From: Thecaphora thlaspeos | Taxonomy: Eukaryota; Basidiomycota; Ustilaginomycetes; Urocystidales; Glomosporiaceae | Direction of reading: 5' to 3' | Assembly: GCA_900291925.1 (NCBI GenBank) | Contig: UWYS01000029.1 | Coordinates: 186,001-250,000, forward strand | Length of the DNA stretch: 64,000 nucleotides | Shown: piece after piece, positions 18,682 to 29,423 of the stretch | How the letters are laid out: each line of letters opens with the position of its first letter | Position numbering within the stretch: the stretch's first letter is position 1 | Notes under the pieces: model-generated | Database searches by the model: none | The model's input: only the letters and a program-made list of their open reading frames with translations | What the model was told of the DNA's origin: nothing | Made by a program: the position numbers and the translations under genes

Positions 18682-21609
18682 ATGACGATGCAAGACATCC
18701 CACCTTTCGATCCAAGCGGCGCCTCGGGCAGCAGGAAGTCGCTCGACGGTTGCATCGATGACCCGCTATCGTCCGAGCAGGCCCCTTCCCCAACCAGACC
18801 ACATCCGCGAAGATCCCGCACGCTCCACACCACCCAGACCATGCACGAACCTCGCCTCCTCCAGCAGCACTACCTGGCCAAGCCTTTTACCTCTCCCTTC
18901 TCCGACGAATATGAGGCAGGCTCGACACCACTCGATGGCCTGCGAGCGCCTGTCACGATCCGTCCCTCGGGCAGGCCCGGCTTCAACGCGCCCAAGGCGG
19001 CCACTTTCTTCCTAGGAAAAGACCACGAGAGGTGGAGACGCTACGATCGCGACAGGATGGGGCTCGGCCTGGCGTGGGGCAGGATCGCCAGCGCGGTCAG
19101 TAGCCGCAGCGAGAAGCGAGGGAGCCGAGGCGCCCGCTCGTCCGTCTCCGACACCGAGGACGACCTGAGCGACGGCGGCGCCTCGGCCTACAGCGCGAGG
19201 TCCTTTCGCTCGAGATCCTCCCGGCATAGCCAGGGCCGCAGAAGCCGCCGGTCTGGAGCGCCGAGCCCGCCGCTCACTCCGGTCGACGGCGGGTCCACGA
19301 GGATGCGCCGCTTTTCCTCGCACGGATCGGAGGCCGCTTTCCTCAGGCACGAGACTGTCATCGGCCTCCACACGCCAAGGAGGCAGTCCCACTCGGCATC
19401 GTCGGACTCGCACTCCTTCCTGCGGCCGCTGGCGCAGATCCGCCCGGCGAGCGGGTCGCCGTCCGCAGTGGCTGCAGTGGCCGACAAGGCGGATAAGGCC
19501 AAGGCGGAGCGCCACAAGGCAAGAAAGAGCAAGCAAGAGAGGCACGATGATCGAGCGCTGCGAAGGGCGGAAAAGGAGCGGGAAAAGGAGCTCTCCAAGA
19601 ATAAAACCAAGGAGCAGGCTCACGGCGTCTTGGATATGGACGAGGCCGCGAAGCCCTCGCTGCGGCGTCTGAGGTCGAACCTGGAGGAAGCGGCCGCAGC
19701 GGCCGCAGCCTCGACGCCAGACGTTCCGACGCTCGAGGTTGCCGACGACGACGACCTCAACGGCGTCGACATCTTGCGCTCGACGCTGAGCGACGCCGCT
19801 CTAGACGGCAAAGGCCCCATGAGCGTCACGGACCTCCACGCAATGGCCGCCGGCGCCGTCGATCTCTCTGTGCCGTTGCCCTCTCTGGAGAGGACCGCCT
19901 CACCGTGTGCGTCGCCGCTGAAGCTGGCGAGGAGGCGGAGTCCGGAGCAGGTCGAAGGTACCTTGTACGACAAGAGCGGACCGTACCGCGAAGGTGCCGT
20001 CACCGACGGCCTCAGCGTCAGGCTGTTCAGCCGCGAGGAGTGCCAGCGTCGGGCCCCTTACGAGGACGCAGACCTGAGCAACCCAGAGAATCCGGTCACC
20101 CGACTCTGGGGTAGGAGGGGGTCCAGCTCCAGCGTCGACGAAGAAGGGGCCGTCTTTATGCGATTGAGCAAGCGACCGCAGACCACCGACGGGTCGACTC
20201 CATCCTCGAGAAGGGGCTCCATGAACTCCTCCGAAGGCGCAGACGGCGGACGAGCGGTCGAGGAGGGCGGGGACGCCGGCTATCACGCCTCGAAGGCCCA
20301 GGTCTACCTGATCACGACACCGGACAACCGAGTTTCGTCGGCCGCAAAGCTAAGACGGTGGGCCATGGACGGCGAGGGGCGCTTCTACGCAGCAATGGAG
20401 ATCAAGAGCGTCGAGGCGAAGCTGCGTGCCGCCGATCCGTGCATCGGGCCCGCCATGCGGCAGCTCGCTCGGGAGCTCCAAGAAACCTACCTCGAAGATA
20501 TCCTGGACGAGGTGCAAAAGGCCGAGACGCTCAACCCGACCAGGACCGGCGCCGTGTCCAAGGTGCTCAAAACGGAGGACGGCCGCTACGTACGTCTCGA
20601 AGAGGACTACCCAGAGGAGGCGTTCTTCGTCATCGCCGGCTGCGAGGATGTCGAGCTGTACCCGGTGCTGGCAGTCGTCTTCACGCAGGCCATCCGAACT
20701 CTGGCCAGCTTCCACGCCGCCGGCTGGATGCACGGCGATGTGAAGCTCGAAAACCTGATGTTCGACGAGACGGGCAGGCTGGTTGTAATCGACTACGAGA
20801 ACGCCAATCCCTATCGCGGCATCGCGGGCGGCGACGGGACGGTGCAGCTGGTGAGCTACGACTGGATCCCGCCGGAGGCCTCGCCTGGTCCGTATGGACG
20901 CCGCATGGGGCCCTCGGGCGACCTGTGGGCGCTAGGCTGCAACCTCATCCGCGCATTCGCTCTTCGCGACGGCATCGAGGACCTCTCCATTCGCGAGATG
21001 CTCCTCGGCGAGGGTCAGCGACGTTTCCTCGAGTTTGTCTCGAAGCTGGTCTCGCCGAGTGACCCTCGGCAGGCGAAGCGACGGGATACGTGGCCCGCAT
21101 CGGCGTACGAGGTGGACCTGGAACCCATCTTTGCAGATGCTGCCGAGGAAGAGAGCGCCATCCTTTCGCCGCTCAGCGCCGAGACCAGGGACAGGGAAGG
21201 GAGCTTTGACGCCGCGTCAACCACGTCGACTGCATCTTTGTCGAACCGTACTGACCACTCGAACGACATCTCGACCTGCAGCACGCTCGCCTCTTCGATC
21301 CTGACGTGCCCCGGTATCGATGGCCAGAATTTGCTGCTGCCGACGCCGAGCCGTCTGCTGTATCGCTTCGCGAGATCGGCACCCGAGATGCTCCGGTACG
21401 TCCTGACGCGGTGCGTCTCGGCGGATCCCAAGGTGCGTGGGCCCGAGGCAGAGGTGGAGGGTCTCAGGTTAGCCACCTGGCTGGAGGACGAGAAGGGTGA
21501 CTTGCTGAAGCAAGGCCAAAAGGCGGTCGAAGTAGCCATAGAGATGAGTGGGAGCTCCTGGGTACGGCCCAAGCTGGACGAGGCCAGGAGGAGTCTAGGG
21601 CTGGAATAG
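18682..21609 (+). CDS. divergent protein-kinase-like protein with long disordered N-terminus
   Basis: A single exon encoding 975 aa. The first ~530 residues are low-complexity (Ser/Arg, Lys/Glu, Ala). The C-terminal half has a kinase fold: a possible ATP-binding Lys575 (AAMEIK), catalytic loop HGDVKLENL (684-692) with Asp686 and Asn691, and the metal-binding motif as IDYENA (Asp704), so DFG is DYE. An APE-like PPEA and GDLWALGC (the conserved Asp-x-Trp of helix F) follow. No clear Gly-rich loop is visible. The key Lys/Asp/Asn/Asp are present, so activity is possible. The sequence is far from the common fungal kinase families, and I infer a lineage-specific kinase. The start at 18682 is the first ATG after the leader; a second in-frame ATG lies 6 nt downstream. 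Confidence 0.8.
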   Translation: MTMQDIPPFDPSGASGSRKSLDGCIDDPLSSEQAPSPTRPHPRRSRTLHTTQTMHEPRLLQQHYLAKPFTSPFSDEYEAGSTPLDGLRAPVTIRPSGRPGFNAPKAATFFLGKDHERWRRYDRDRMGLGLAWGRIASAVSSRSEKRGSRGARSSVSDTEDDLSDGGASAYSARSFRSRSSRHSQGRRSRRSGAPSPPLTPVDGGSTRMRRFSSHGSEAAFLRHETVIGLHTPRRQSHSASSDSHSFLRPLAQIRPASGSPSAVAAVADKADKAKAERHKARKSKQERHDDRALRRAEKEREKELSKNKTKEQAHGVLDMDEAAKPSLRRLRSNLEEAAAAAAASTPDVPTLEVADDDDLNGVDILRSTLSDAALDGKGPMSVTDLHAMAAGAVDLSVPLPSLERTASPCASPLKLARRRSPEQVEGTLYDKSGPYREGAVTDGLSVRLFSREECQRRAPYEDADLSNPENPVTRLWGRRGSSSSVDEEGAVFMRLSKRPQTTDGSTPSSRRGSMNSSEGADGGRAVEEGGDAGYHASKAQVYLITTPDNRVSSAAKLRRWAMDGEGRFYAAMEIKSVEAKLRAADPCIGPAMRQLARELQETYLEDILDEVQKAETLNPTRTGAVSKVLKTEDGRYVRLEEDYPEEAFFVIAGCEDVELYPVLAVVFTQAIRTLASFHAAGWMHGDVKLENLMFDETGRLVVIDYENANPYRGIAGGDGTVQLVSYDWIPPEASPGPYGRRMGPSGDLWALGCNLIRAFALRDGIEDLSIREMLLGEGQRRFLEFVSKLVSPSDPRQAKRRDTWPASAYEVDLEPIFADAAEEESAILSPLSAETRDREGSFDAASTTSTASLSNRTDHSNDISTCSTLASSILTCPGIDGQNLLLPTPSRLLYRFARSAPEMLRYVLTRCVSADPKVRGPEAEVEGLRLATWLEDEKGDLLKQGQKAVEVAIEMSGSSWVRPKLDEARRSLGLE

Positions 21610-22750
21610 AGTCTGAGCAACTTGAGTTTCATACGGCATAAACACATAGCGTAGCGCAAGGTCATCATGAAACGAAGTGGCATGGCATAACGCTCTTTTC
21701 ATTATGGGACTAGCAACGGAGTGGAATTTTCGAATCAGTCGTGTATCAAGCCGAGGCGGCCCTTTGTCGTCGTCGAATTGCACGAGGTCAAGTTGGAGGA
21801 TGGGCGACGCGTACCGACACGCCTGGCCCCAGCGCCCTTCCCTGCATTGTTTCCACATCTCAAACTCCCACCGCCGTCTGTGGGCTATAGTTAGAAACAC
21901 CGCATCTCATCTGATCTGTGAGTTTAAGCATGCTATCGCTCAATCTTGATGATGGACCAGGCGGAAACTTTGAGTTTCCTGGATATTGTTGCGTCTTTTG
22001 CTGCTCAGCTCGAGACGGGCCCACGGGACACGAGTGCACGCCATCGAGCAATGCCAGCACACACTCCACACCCACATGCGCCCACCTCATTTGAGGGGTT
22101 CATCTCTGGCTATGCCTCTTCCTACCGATCCGGTATCGCTTCCCCTTTTCGCCCTCTCGAGGAGCATGACACACCGCCAGCGAGTCAGCCTGCCATCAAG
22201 GCCACGTATAAAGCTGATACTGCTCCGCCCGGGGATGCGTGAGAAGGCGATGCAGGATCAGAGGGAGGAGAGGACCTCCGCGAGGCTGACTGGCTACGTG
22301 GCAAGGTGGGTGACCAGCAGCGCCCAGACGCTCACGCCGCGTTGCCACGTGACGCATGGCTGGGCGGATCAAGGCCGAGTCGCTTTCTCTTTTCATATCG
22401 CAACGCACACTAGACAGAACGTGAGTTCGGGCAGGCGGATCTCACATACATGGTCTGAAGAATCTGAATGATGTAAGTATTGTCCTGTTTGCTCAACGAC
22501 ATGGCTGGAGAGGCAAGAACTGAGAAAAACTGAGAGAGGGAAACAAATACTACGACGAGCCTGTATACCTGCTGTGCGATTAAGAGATAAGGGGTTGATG
22601 AGGAAGCCGAAAGGTGATTGGTAACATTGTATGGGTTGCGGCGAGGGAGATTCTCTTCCGCTTTGCTCTTGCTGTTAATGCCGACGAGACGGACGTGGTT
22701 CGGGAGGCTAAAACTTAGATGCACCAAGAGGTGCTCTAAGGACGACGCGA
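21610..22750. other. convergent intergenic region with dispersed repeat
   Basis: It lies between the 3' ends of the kinase-like and TRI14-like genes. The middle (about 22035-22356) is copy A of a dispersed repeat shared with 37.2-37.6 kb (separate entry). No gene is seen. Confidence 0.5.
22035..22356 (+). repeat. dispersed repeat, copy A
   Basis: Two blocks match the 37-kb copy. 22035-22123 matches 37200-37290 in direct orientation (shared core CACATGCGCCCA..CTCATTTGAGGG). 22249-22356 matches 37516-37608 in inverted orientation (shared core GCGTCTGGGCGCTGC read on the opposite strand). The spacer between blocks is about 125 bp here. No terminal inverted repeats or target-site duplication were identified. 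Confidence 0.7.
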
Positions 22751-23818
22751 TCAAGCGAGGAGCGAGTTGGGGATCTTGTAGAGCCAGTTGTCGACCCTGC
22801 CTCCCTTTGCGCCTTCGTTAAAGTAGGCACCGCTGCCGTAGATGCCGTTGACGCCGCCGAGCCTCGCCTCCGTGACAACGGTGAGCGAGTTGGTCTTAAA
22901 CTCGTTGCGCGTGTAGCTCTTGACCGTCGCTGAGGCCCAGCCGTCCGTCGAGGTGAATGCGTAGACGTTAGGAGCCTTGGCGCCGACGAGGACCGTCTTG
23001 CCTCCGCTGGAGACGAAGGTGATCTTTTCGGTACCGTCGAGCGAGCCGAAGGGTGTACCGTTCAGCGCGACGGGAACGGCGGTAGGCGTGGCGGACGAGA
23101 GGTCGAAAGAGGTGAGGGCGCGCGGTCCACCGTAGGCGACGAGGCGGTTGGTCCTCGGGTCGAACGAGACGCCCGTGTAACCGGGACGCTGCGAGCCGTT
23201 CGAGGCTTCGGCGAACCACGCCTGGACCGTCTTGCCGTCGGGCGAGATCTTGGCGACGGCCGGGATGCCGAGTGCAAAGACGACGTACGAATTGCCCTGG
23301 CTGTCCTGTGCCGAGTCGACGGGTCCAAAGGGACGGGTGCCCGTGCGAGCCTCGAATTCTTTCTGGACGGCATCAAAGTAGATACTCCATGCCGGCGTCG
23401 AGCTGGCCGAGACAGGGAGGTTGAAGGCATGGAACGAGCAAGGGCCCGTCTTGCTCTGGTCCGCACCGAAGCGGAAGGCGGCCGAATCCTTTGCGACGGC
23501 GTAGAGACGCTTGGCATTGGATCGCGTGTCGATCGACAGGCCCGCCATCTGCTGCGCGCCATTGCCGCTCGAAGAGACACCGGGGATGAGGACGTTGAAG
23601 TGTTCGGAGGTGCCGGCGTTCCAAACAGAGACGCGACCCTTCCAGAGGTTGGACTGGTAGAAGAGGTTGCGCGTCCGGTCAAACACGGTGTCCTCCGGGT
23701 AGAGGTTCTTGACCCTGATGCTGTACGAGTCCGGAGCGACGGGCGCGGCGTGCGAGGGCGCGAGGGTGGCGCACCCGATTGCGGCGGCGATGACGGCGGA
23801 GAGGAGGGTGAAACGCAT
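22751..23818 (-). CDS. secreted TRI14-like beta-propeller protein
   Basis: An intronless 355-aa protein. A signal peptide is clear (hydrophobic residues about 4-22, cleavage near SHA-AP), which is why I took the ATG at 23818 and not the longer frame upstream. The mature part starts PDSYSIRVKNLYPEDTVFD and continues NLFYQSNLWKGRVSVWN, a signature I associate with the fungal TRI14 family, predicted secreted propellers. TRI14 was named from trichothecene clusters, but homologues are widespread in fungi without the toxin. No other trichothecene gene lies in the window, so no toxin role is implied. Repeated SxDGxT-type strands fit a six- or seven-bladed propeller. Confidence 0.82.
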   Translation of the reverse strand: MRFTLLSAVIAAAIGCATLAPSHAAPVAPDSYSIRVKNLYPEDTVFDRTRNLFYQSNLWKGRVSVWNAGTSEHFNVLIPGVSSSGNGAQQMAGLSIDTRSNAKRLYAVAKDSAAFRFGADQSKTGPCSFHAFNLPVSASSTPAWSIYFDAVQKEFEARTGTRPFGPVDSAQDSQGNSYVVFALGIPAVAKISPDGKTVQAWFAEASNGSQRPGYTGVSFDPRTNRLVAYGGPRALTSFDLSSATPTAVPVALNGTPFGSLDGTEKITFVSSGGKTVLVGAKAPNVYAFTSTDGWASATVKSYTRNEFKTNSLTVVTEARLGGVNGIYGSGAYFNEGAKGGRVDNWLYKIPNSLLA

Positions 23819-25694
23819 CTTTGTTGGTTGGTCGGGTAGTTGTTGGGGACCTTCTACGGAAAGGATGGAGGGGAGGGGAGGAGGAAGAGGTGGAAGAGAC
23901 GGTGGCTGAGACGGATGTGGAGAAGAGAGGGTCAAACGATGAGGTGTTTGGTGGTAGAGCAAGAAGGAGGAGCGAGAAGGAGAAGCGGGAACGAATGAAT
24001 GTATCGGTGAGAGAGCGAGCGAGCCTTGGTATCAGAGACAATGATCGACCAGATAGACGGGAAAATGAGCGTGTGGATGCTGTCAAGCGGTGCAAACGAG
24101 AGCGGGAACGAGCGACAGAGACGGTGGTCCACCAAAGAGGGGAAGGGCGAGACGACGTCTAATGTTGGAGTCGAGAGGGAGAGGGAGGAGTGGGGTGGTT
24201 GTTGAAGGGAAAGGGAAAAAAGAGCTAGCTAAATGTAGTAGGGAGGGAACCAAGCGCAATGGACAAGGTGGAAGGCGGGCGGCGCGGGCGAGAGAGAGGT
24301 GAGGCGCGCCCGCCCATCCGCTCGAGTGAGCTTGCTTGTTGCAGGGGCCCGCCGCTTTGCTTTGTTCCTCAGTCTTGCCGCGGCCAGAGCCGTCACACCT
24401 ACCCACATCGTCCGCTGCTGAGTCGTCTCAATAATAGACTGCCTTCTGTCCTGCTCCAGCAGGCTGCCCTCCATAGGCTTCAAAGGCTCAGACTTAAGCT
24501 CGAGCGGCATCGATCGTGGTCTCATCGGCCGGCCAGTCACTGCCGCAACCTTGCTATAGGTACTTAGATAGGCGGCCTCCGATGCCGTCTTCGACCTGAC
24601 CTTGTGGTCCCGGCAGGCCACCCTTGCATCGGACATCATCCGACATCCCATATCTCACCACGCCCAACGACCCCCTGAACCGGAAACTGTGCCGAAAACT
24701 GAACGGCCAATCAAGGCCCAGGTCTAGGCCAGGCCAGGCCGGCACGGCCGGAATGCAACAGGCAGGACTCTATATCTGACAGGCGGACGGGCGCCAGAAG
24801 ACAAACAGCAAAATGACCTAGCCAGTCGCTCCTGCCAGCAAGGGCGGGACGGCGTAGGCCGAGTGCACATACCTTGCGCTCGCTCCGTCGGCAACACCGA
24901 CAAGGATGTGCTGTAATTTGCCCCAAAGGCGGGCTGAACAGCCGCTGGAAAACAAGGGGAAAAGAGGGGACAAGAGAAAGCATAACAGAGGGTAGTAACC
25001 CTTCTCCGCTTTAGCAACCGATGGCTGGAGAACCAGAGCAACGGCCAGAGAGACGGCAAGAGAATGAGACGTGCAGCACGAGGTAGGAACGGGATGAGGC
25101 AAGGATGGCGGAGTTGCATGCCCTCCCCCTCTCCATAGTAGTCTTCCCCAGCCTCGCCGCGGGGGCGGTCTTGTCTCGACGCCGCCAAACCCACCTCGAC
25201 GGCCGGCTGGCTTCGCCGTGTCCTCGTCAGAGTATGTAGTCTGCTTGCTTGCTGCAGAAGACGCCGATCTCTCTCTGGGACCTGCGAAGTCGAGAGGCGA
25301 CCGACGTCGGAAAATAGGAGGCGCCCAGGTTATCTTGTCAAGTCAAGCTGGATTGATCTTGACGAGAAGGAGCGCAGCCAGCGCAGTGCGGACGCGGCCT
25401 GCCTCCTCGCGTGCAACCCGTGAAATCTTGACCTGCCTGGCATCTTCGCCCGCCTGGTTGCCAAGCAACCACCAACACTAACAACACCACACGGCCCGCT
25501 TCGGAAAGCGAAACGGCATCGGGTTCATCGGCTGTCGTCAAAGCGGCTCGCGTTTCACGATTCCCCTTTCATCGTATCTGTCACGAGCTCACGACTTGTC
25601 AAGCCCCCCCTTCTTGCGCCTTCTCTCTCTCTTTTTGTGTGGCAGCAGGAGCCTTCGGTTGCTCGGGCCACAACATCCGCGGCAGTTGCTGTCT
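23819..25694. promoter_or_regulatory. divergent intergenic region
   Basis: It lies between the divergent TRI14-like and glutaredoxin-like genes. The part next to 23818 is purine-rich on the + strand (a C/T-rich leader on the minus strand). No coding structure was found. Confidence 0.45.
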
Positions 25695-26165
25695 ATGCCA
25701 ACCCCGTCGGGACCAACATGTCTCCCTCTCCGGCTGTGCCGCGACCTTTCGACGCGATCGGCAACGAGTCCATCTCGATTGACGCTCTACACCGCTCCAC
25801 ACTGCGACCTGTGTACCGTGATGCGCCAGGAAATCTCAAAGGCGGCCGAAAAGGTACCTCTGACGCTCTCGACCTTTAATATCAGGGACGATGTACTGCC
25901 CGACGTCGACAAGTGGAGGAGAAGGTATCAGTATGACATTCCCGTCTTGCATCTTGAGGGGGAAGGTGAGTGGTCCGGGCGAATCGGGAAGGAGGGGATC
26001 AGAGGAATTGGCAGCATTGGCTGATACGTCCCTTTTTCCCATTGTTTTGCCTTCCGTCGAGCAGAGATCTTTAGACATAGGTTGAAAGCGGAGGATCTGG
26101 TCAAGGTGCTCCAGCAGGCCCAGACCCAAGGGCAAACACAACCGGAATCGAAGACGCAGCCTTGA
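25695..26165 (+). CDS. glutaredoxin-like (DUF836) thiol protein, probably mitochondrial
   Basis: Two exons, 25695-25965 and 26065-26165, give 123 aa. The thioredoxin-fold core is LTLYTAPHCDLC with a CxxC (Cys-Asp-Leu-Cys). It is followed by FNIRDDVLPDVDKWRRRYQY, the cis-Pro motif DIPVLHLEGE and the C-terminal EIFRHRLKAEDLVKVL completed by exon 2. This pattern matches the small glutaredoxin-like DUF836 family (yeast YDR286C type), whose substrate is not established. The N-terminal ~30 residues are rich in Arg, Ser and Leu and could be a mitochondrial presequence. The start at 25695 is the first ATG in frame. It converges with the roadblock gene, with 207 bp between stops. Confidence 0.85.
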
Positions 26166-26372
26166 CGGCCGCCACCGTACACGAGAGGAGGGGCGATTGA
26201 GGAGGGTATATCATTCTGTGCAAAACAGGATTCATCTGTACGACTGCAACTGCGACTGTGACTGAGACTTGAGACGAGAGAAGGGCTTGCAAACAACAAG
26301 AGTCGAGACGGGCCGGACGCGGGCGATGTGTTTCGAGGTAGAGTGGCTACGAGGCGAGCGCCCAAGGGAACT

Positions 26373-26970
26373 TTAGGGGCTTGCCGTTGGATCCTGCGTT
26401 ATAGATACAAGAACGAACGGCAGAGGTCGGGCGAAGAAGGATCAGCAATGGTCCAACAGGAGAGAGTCATGGGCGAAGCTTAGGATCGCTGCTCACCTGC
26501 AAGACGACCAAGAGGTACTTTTCATTGGGCGTGATCATGATCTCGTACTTGCGCGTGCGGATACGGAGGAAGCCGAGCTCGTCCTGTTCGACGTCGCACG
26601 AGGATCATATCGGGTGGAAGCGCGAAACACGAAGAGGGAAAAGGGGTCAGCCAAGCGGCGCTCTCCTCCCAGCCGACGCTTCCCGCCGCAGCGCACTCAC
26701 ATTCGCATCGACATTCTTTACCTCCTCCCCCGTGATGCCCACGCAACTCTTGACGAGTCTTACGATCTTCTTCATCGATTCGGCCCTAGCCGTCGCGCCT
26801 GGACCGCTAGGCTCAAACATCCCCCCTCCGCTACGGATGACCAGCCCGTCGGCGCGCGACAGCACCAGACATCCCAGCACGCCCTGGTGCGATGTGAGGC
26901 GAGTGAGCGTCGCTTCTACCTCGGCGGGTGGAGAGGGGTTCGAGAGAGAGAGCGTGGCGGCGGGTGGCAT
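26373..26970 (-). CDS. dynein light chain, roadblock/LC7 type
   Basis: Three exons, 26970-26701, 26583-26497 and 26393-26373, give 125 aa. The roadblock domain is complete: EVEATLTRLTSHQGVLGCLV, LSRADGLVIRSGG, MKKIVRLVKSCVGIT, and after the first intron DELGFLRIRTRKYEIMITP. The last exon adds only DPTASP, matching the short C-terminal strand of DYNLRB proteins. It would homodimerise on the dynein intermediate chain and help cargo or dynactin attachment. The N-terminus is about 20 residues longer than animal DYNLRB. The ATG at 26970 is the first in frame. All junctions are GT-AG. Confidence 0.88.
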
Positions 26971-27775
26971 GGGAGAGCGACGGTCTGGAGATAGAGGCGT
27001 CGAGGAGAGTGGGTGCGGTTTCTCCTCCAACAAGGAGGGGGAGATACGGAGTCGTGATTCCGACTGTGCATTTGGCAGGGCGGGAAGACGGTGGGTCGAT
27101 GGGTCGGAGAAGAAGACGACGTCAGCTTCATGGCGTGAGAGAGAGGGTCACGCCAGGGTATTGTAGCCGGCCCACCATCACGGGCGGGAGCTTTGGTGGG
27201 TGCCGCGGGAGACCGAAGAGGGTGGTCGAGAAGAGGGAAGTCAAAAACCTTGCGTTGCTTCGCTTGCGCCCTGGGTTCGTCTGAATCGTCTGAACCGAGT
27301 GAGAGGGCTGAGTGTTGTCCGGTGAGCGATTCTCCTGACGGTTGACAGTTGTTCCGACAGCTGGCTAGATGGCGGTCGCAAGGAGAACGAGCGGGAAGCT
27401 TGAGGTTTGCTATCTCTTGTCCCTTGGGTGGTTTCTGTGAACGGCGACGAAGGAGATGGAGACTGGCCCTTCTGGCTAGATGGGCTAGCGGGTCCGTGGG
27501 ACGAGGGATTGGGGTCGAGATGCGACGGCGGAAGGCTAGGATGACGAGCTGATAAAGCCGCAAGGCAGGTGGGCGTGTGCTCCTTATCTCGGCGTCCACC
27601 TCGCCTGGAACACAGATGGAAGCTGCTAAAACTAAATCGGCAAAACGTAAAATGGGCACGTGCGTGATGTCATGTCATCAAGGGTCCAGCGTTGCTATCA
27701 AGCCAGCAATTATAGTATATGTATGGTCATTTAGCACTATTACTTCAAGGTACTTCTGTTTCGCAAAGTGGTACG
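26971..27775. other. intergenic, 5' flank of roadblock gene
   Basis: It should contain the promoter of the minus-strand roadblock gene. The region just before tRNA-Cys is AT-rich. An open minus-strand frame (26916-27659) lacks domain features and overlaps the coding start, so I do not call it. Confidence 0.4.
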
Positions 27776-27874
27776 GCGGTGAAAGCTTCGTGGTTTAGCG
27801 TGGGATTGCAACATCGCGCTGGGAAAGCGTAAGCCACTATCCTGAGATCCCGAGTTCGATCCTCGGTCGTCGCT
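27776..27874 (+). tRNA. tRNA-Cys(GCA) with intron
   Basis: The acceptor GCGGTGA pairs with TCGTCGC (two wobbles), with discriminator T at 27874. The D-arm GCTTCGTGGTTTAGC is followed by an anticodon stem TGGGA/TCCTG. The loop begins TTGCAA, so the anticodon is GCA (27808-27810), and an intron of about 27 nt follows. The variable loop is AGATC and the T-arm CCGAGTTCGATCCTCGG. The anticodon stem has two non-Watson-Crick pairs at its base. Confidence 0.82.
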
Positions 27875-28012
27875 ATTTCGTTTGAATAACTTCTATTTTT
27901 AATTTGGCTGCCTCGCGCTCGGACCCTTTGGGCTATGCTCGACACACGGACGCAACGCAGCAACTCGCCGTCACTTCTTCCCACCAACCGCTATCACCTC
28001 ACCGACGGCGAC

Positions 28013-29272
28013 ATGTCTACCTCGACCGCCGATGCGCACGCCACCGCCAGAGGGAGCGGTAGCGGCAGCGGCAGCACCACCGCCAGCCATGGCGCACCGG
28101 CCCCCTCCTCGACCGACCTGCTCCACGCCCTCTCCTCGCTCACCTCGCTGCTCGACATCCTCACCCTGCCACCCTCTACATTGAACCCCATCACCCTCCC
28201 CTCTTTACCACACGTTATCCCCTCTCTCCTCTCTCCGCTCGTGCCCACTCGTTCCGCGCCGACGACGCTGCCAGATCAACTCGCTCTCCAGATGGGTCTC
28301 CCGCCGCTCTCTCAGGCTGCCCAGATGGAAAACGTGAAACGATACAGAGAGGTGGTCGAATCTTCCATGGCTAGTATCGCTGAGATCGAGAGGAGACTTA
28401 GAGATGGGAGCGAAGGCGATGCGGCGATGAAGTTGGCGAGAACATGTATGGAGAGTCAGGGAAGGGAAGGGGAGAAGAGGAGGGTGGTGGATGTCAGGAA
28501 GAGGAGGAGGGTCGAGGAGGTCACAAGAGGGGATCAGAGTGGGTGAGTAGTGTCCGTAGTCTAGATTGACGTGGTCGCTCTGCGAGTCTCGAGATCCGGT
28601 GGCTGATTGATACGTTGCTCCTTTACACGTCGACGTTTGCCTTGCTGCGACATCAGGCTGGTCTCGCACTTCACCTCATTCGCATCACCGCCCCCACCAC
28701 CACAGACGCAGCCGCAGCAGCCGATTCAACAGGCTCAACCTATCGTCACCTCTGCATCGGCATCAATCTCTCCGCACGACTACTTCTCTAAGCTACCCCC
28801 CCTGGAGCTCCCAACACCAAGCACCATCTCTCAATTCTTCACGTCCTTTCTTCGTCTCCATCGTCACCTCTCTACAACGTCTCCATCAACATTACCACCT
28901 CGCGCACCACATCTGCGTCTCTCCACCTTCAATCCTTCCACCGACGGAAGCGGGGGCGGGAGCGGTACGACGACAGTGACAATCCATCTCTACCTCCCAC
29001 AAACACTGCACGCTTTCATCCATCTTGCCATCGTGCCGACTTCGACGAAAGAGGTAGGGTGGAAGGTGAGCGTATTGACTCTGTCAGTCTACGCGGCGGC
29101 AGAGATTCGCGGTGCAAAGGAAGAACCCACCTCTCCCTCTTCCTTCCCACAGTTTAGGAGGATGAGTGTCGATTTGCTCCAGTCCTGTGCTCGTCGCTCG
29201 ATAAGGATCGGCTATGACGGACTCTGTGACGTCTTGATGGAAGTGTTGGAAAAGAGTGTAGTCTACTTCTGA
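28013..29272 (+). CDS. unassigned protein, two exons
   Basis: Exons 28013-28542 and 28657-29272 join in phase (SG/LVSH) and give 381 aa. After a Ser/Gly/Thr-rich N-terminus there is a helical stretch (DLLHALSSLTSLLDILTLPP) and a likely coiled coil (NVKRYREVVESSMASIAEIE). Then come a basic segment and a Pro/Gln-rich linker. The C-terminal domain starts SISPHDYFSKLPPLELPTP and contains VTIHLYLPQTLHAFIHLAIV and SCARRSIRIGYDGLCDVLME. I do not recognise the family. The layout would fit a nuclear complex subunit such as a Mediator tail protein, but nothing I can see proves it. An upstream in-frame ATG at 27935 would add 26 residues. Confidence 0.7.
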
Positions 29273-29423
29273 CGAGCTGAGCGCGAAAGATTGCAATGTT
29301 TGAAAGGAATTGGTATATCTTCTTTCCTCCTCGGTCGGTCTAAGGTCGGATGTGTCTACAAGAGAAGGGACAACATATCTACAGACCAACAATGTCACAA
29401 CGCGATGTATCACAACCCTCTCC

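Noticed and set aside
22300..22340. GGTGGGTGACCAGCAGCGC, reminiscent of part of 5S rRNA
   Set aside because: Only a short similarity; the surrounding sequence lacks the rest of 5S rRNA and belongs to the dispersed repeat.
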